NCBI GenBank assembly: GCA_947177085.1
Contig: CAMWTD010000137.1
Location: forward strand, 1-6,093
Source: an uncultured Desulfovibrio sp.
GTDB lineage: Bacteria > Desulfobacterota > Desulfovibrionia > Desulfovibrionales > Desulfovibrionaceae
Direction: 5' to 3'
DNA length: 6,093 nucleotides
The notes beneath the pieces were generated by a model. The model made no database searches. It worked only from the letters and a program-made list of their open reading frames with translations, and was not told the DNA's origin. A program made the translations under genes and the position numbers. This document shows positions 5,949 to 6,093 of the stretch, in pieces (position 1 is the stretch's first letter; each line of letters opens with the position of its first letter).

Positions 5949-5955
5949 CTATATG
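5927..5955 (+). promoter_or_regulatory. sigma70-type promoter for the last gene
   Basis: TTTACA at 5927-5932 matches the -35 consensus at five of six positions, and TATATG at 5950-5955 matches the -10 consensus at four of six, with exactly 17 bases between. This is the only AT-rich spot in the intergenic segment. A start near 5962 gives a leader of about 73 bases before the ATG at 6035. The leader has a short GGGGC/GCCCC stem at 5969-5981. Confidence 0.6.
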
Positions 5956-6015
5956 CTTGTGTCTTGGCGGGGCAGCGCCCCCACGGGCCACGCCCGCCCT
6001 CCAACCCCCGCGCCC

Positions 6016-6044
6016 TGTGGCCGGAGGTATACTCATGGGCCACA
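6016..6044 (+). promoter_or_regulatory. ribosome site and start codon enclosed by a 7-bp stem
   Basis: GGAGG at 6023-6027 is a strong ribosome binding site seven bases before the ATG at 6035. TGTGGCC (6016-6022) is perfectly complementary to GGCCACA (6038-6044), so a stem would place both the ribosome site and the start codon in a 15-base loop. A second GGCCAC at 5986-5991 could pair with the same GTGGCC and leave the start codon free. The ribosome site itself is certain; the switch is a hypothesis. Confidence 0.5.
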
Positions 6045-6093
6045 ACGACATCGAATATTTCCGCAAGCTGCTTTCCGGGATGCTGGAAGAGGC
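6035..6093 (+). CDS. N-terminus of a probable DksA/TraR family protein (partial)
   Basis: Only the first 19 codons and two bases are inside the window, reading MGHNDIEYFRKLLSGMLEE. The pattern, a charged start followed by the amphipathic helix DIEYFRKLLxxMLEE, resembles the N-terminal helix of DksA/TraR C4 zinc-finger proteins, which bind in the secondary channel of RNA polymerase and tune transcription, often with ppGpp. The diagnostic coiled-coil tip and zinc-finger cysteines lie past the right edge, so the assignment rests on a short match. The start is well supported by GGAGG seven bases upstream, with a recognisable promoter some 80 bases upstream. The gene is truncated by the window edge, not broken. 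Confidence 0.5.
   Translation, partial: MGHNDIEYFRKLLSGMLEE

Noticed and set aside
4669..6066. 465-codon open frame on the minus strand across the PP-loop gene
   Set aside because: It has low-complexity composition, no recognisable motif, and covers the pdxST promoter and a well-supported sense gene.

Overview
The window is about two-thirds G+C, densely coding bacterial DNA with no RNA genes, mobile elements or CRISPR arrays that I can see. The gene set suggests an anaerobe. It has a flavodoxin-fold/two-[4Fe-4S] ferredoxin of the EFR1 type, a DUF169 protein, a TIGR04076 protein, the PdxS/PdxT route to vitamin B6, a PP-loop tRNA-thiolation-like enzyme with an NFACT-R-like tail, and what looks like the start of a DksA/TraR-type gene. 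Together these fit a high-GC Desulfovibrionaceae-like member of the Desulfobacterota. That placement is inferred from family distribution as I remember it, not from a marker gene.

Layout: (1) A rightward block holds proC (116-952), a TIGR04076 family gene (964-1302), a DUF169 gene (1364-2086) and an EFR1-type ferredoxin gene (2144-2935). Spacings are 11, 61 and 57 bases, so the first two genes are very likely co-transcribed and the others plausibly so. (2) A perfect 16-bp inverted repeat (2971-3011) between converging genes is a bidirectional terminator. (3) The leftward pdxS-pdxT operon (4537 down to 3031) has one base between its genes and a near-consensus sigma70 promoter at 4668-4696. (4) A divergent rightward gene (4789-5889) encodes a PP-loop protein, probably a tRNA sulfur transferase. 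(5) A regulatory-looking segment (5919-6044) has a good promoter, a 7-bp dyad straddling its -35 box, and a possible start-sequestering hairpin. It leads into a truncated gene (6035-6093) that resembles DksA/TraR.

How the genes relate: PdxS and PdxT together form pyridoxal 5'-phosphate synthase. ProC makes proline. The three genes after proC encode cysteine-containing proteins typical of anaerobes, two of them without known function. The most checkable unusual points are the regulatory segment before the last gene, the degenerate NFACT-R-like half of the PP-loop protein, and the low-GC DUF169 gene. I found no clear evidence of a wholly new system.
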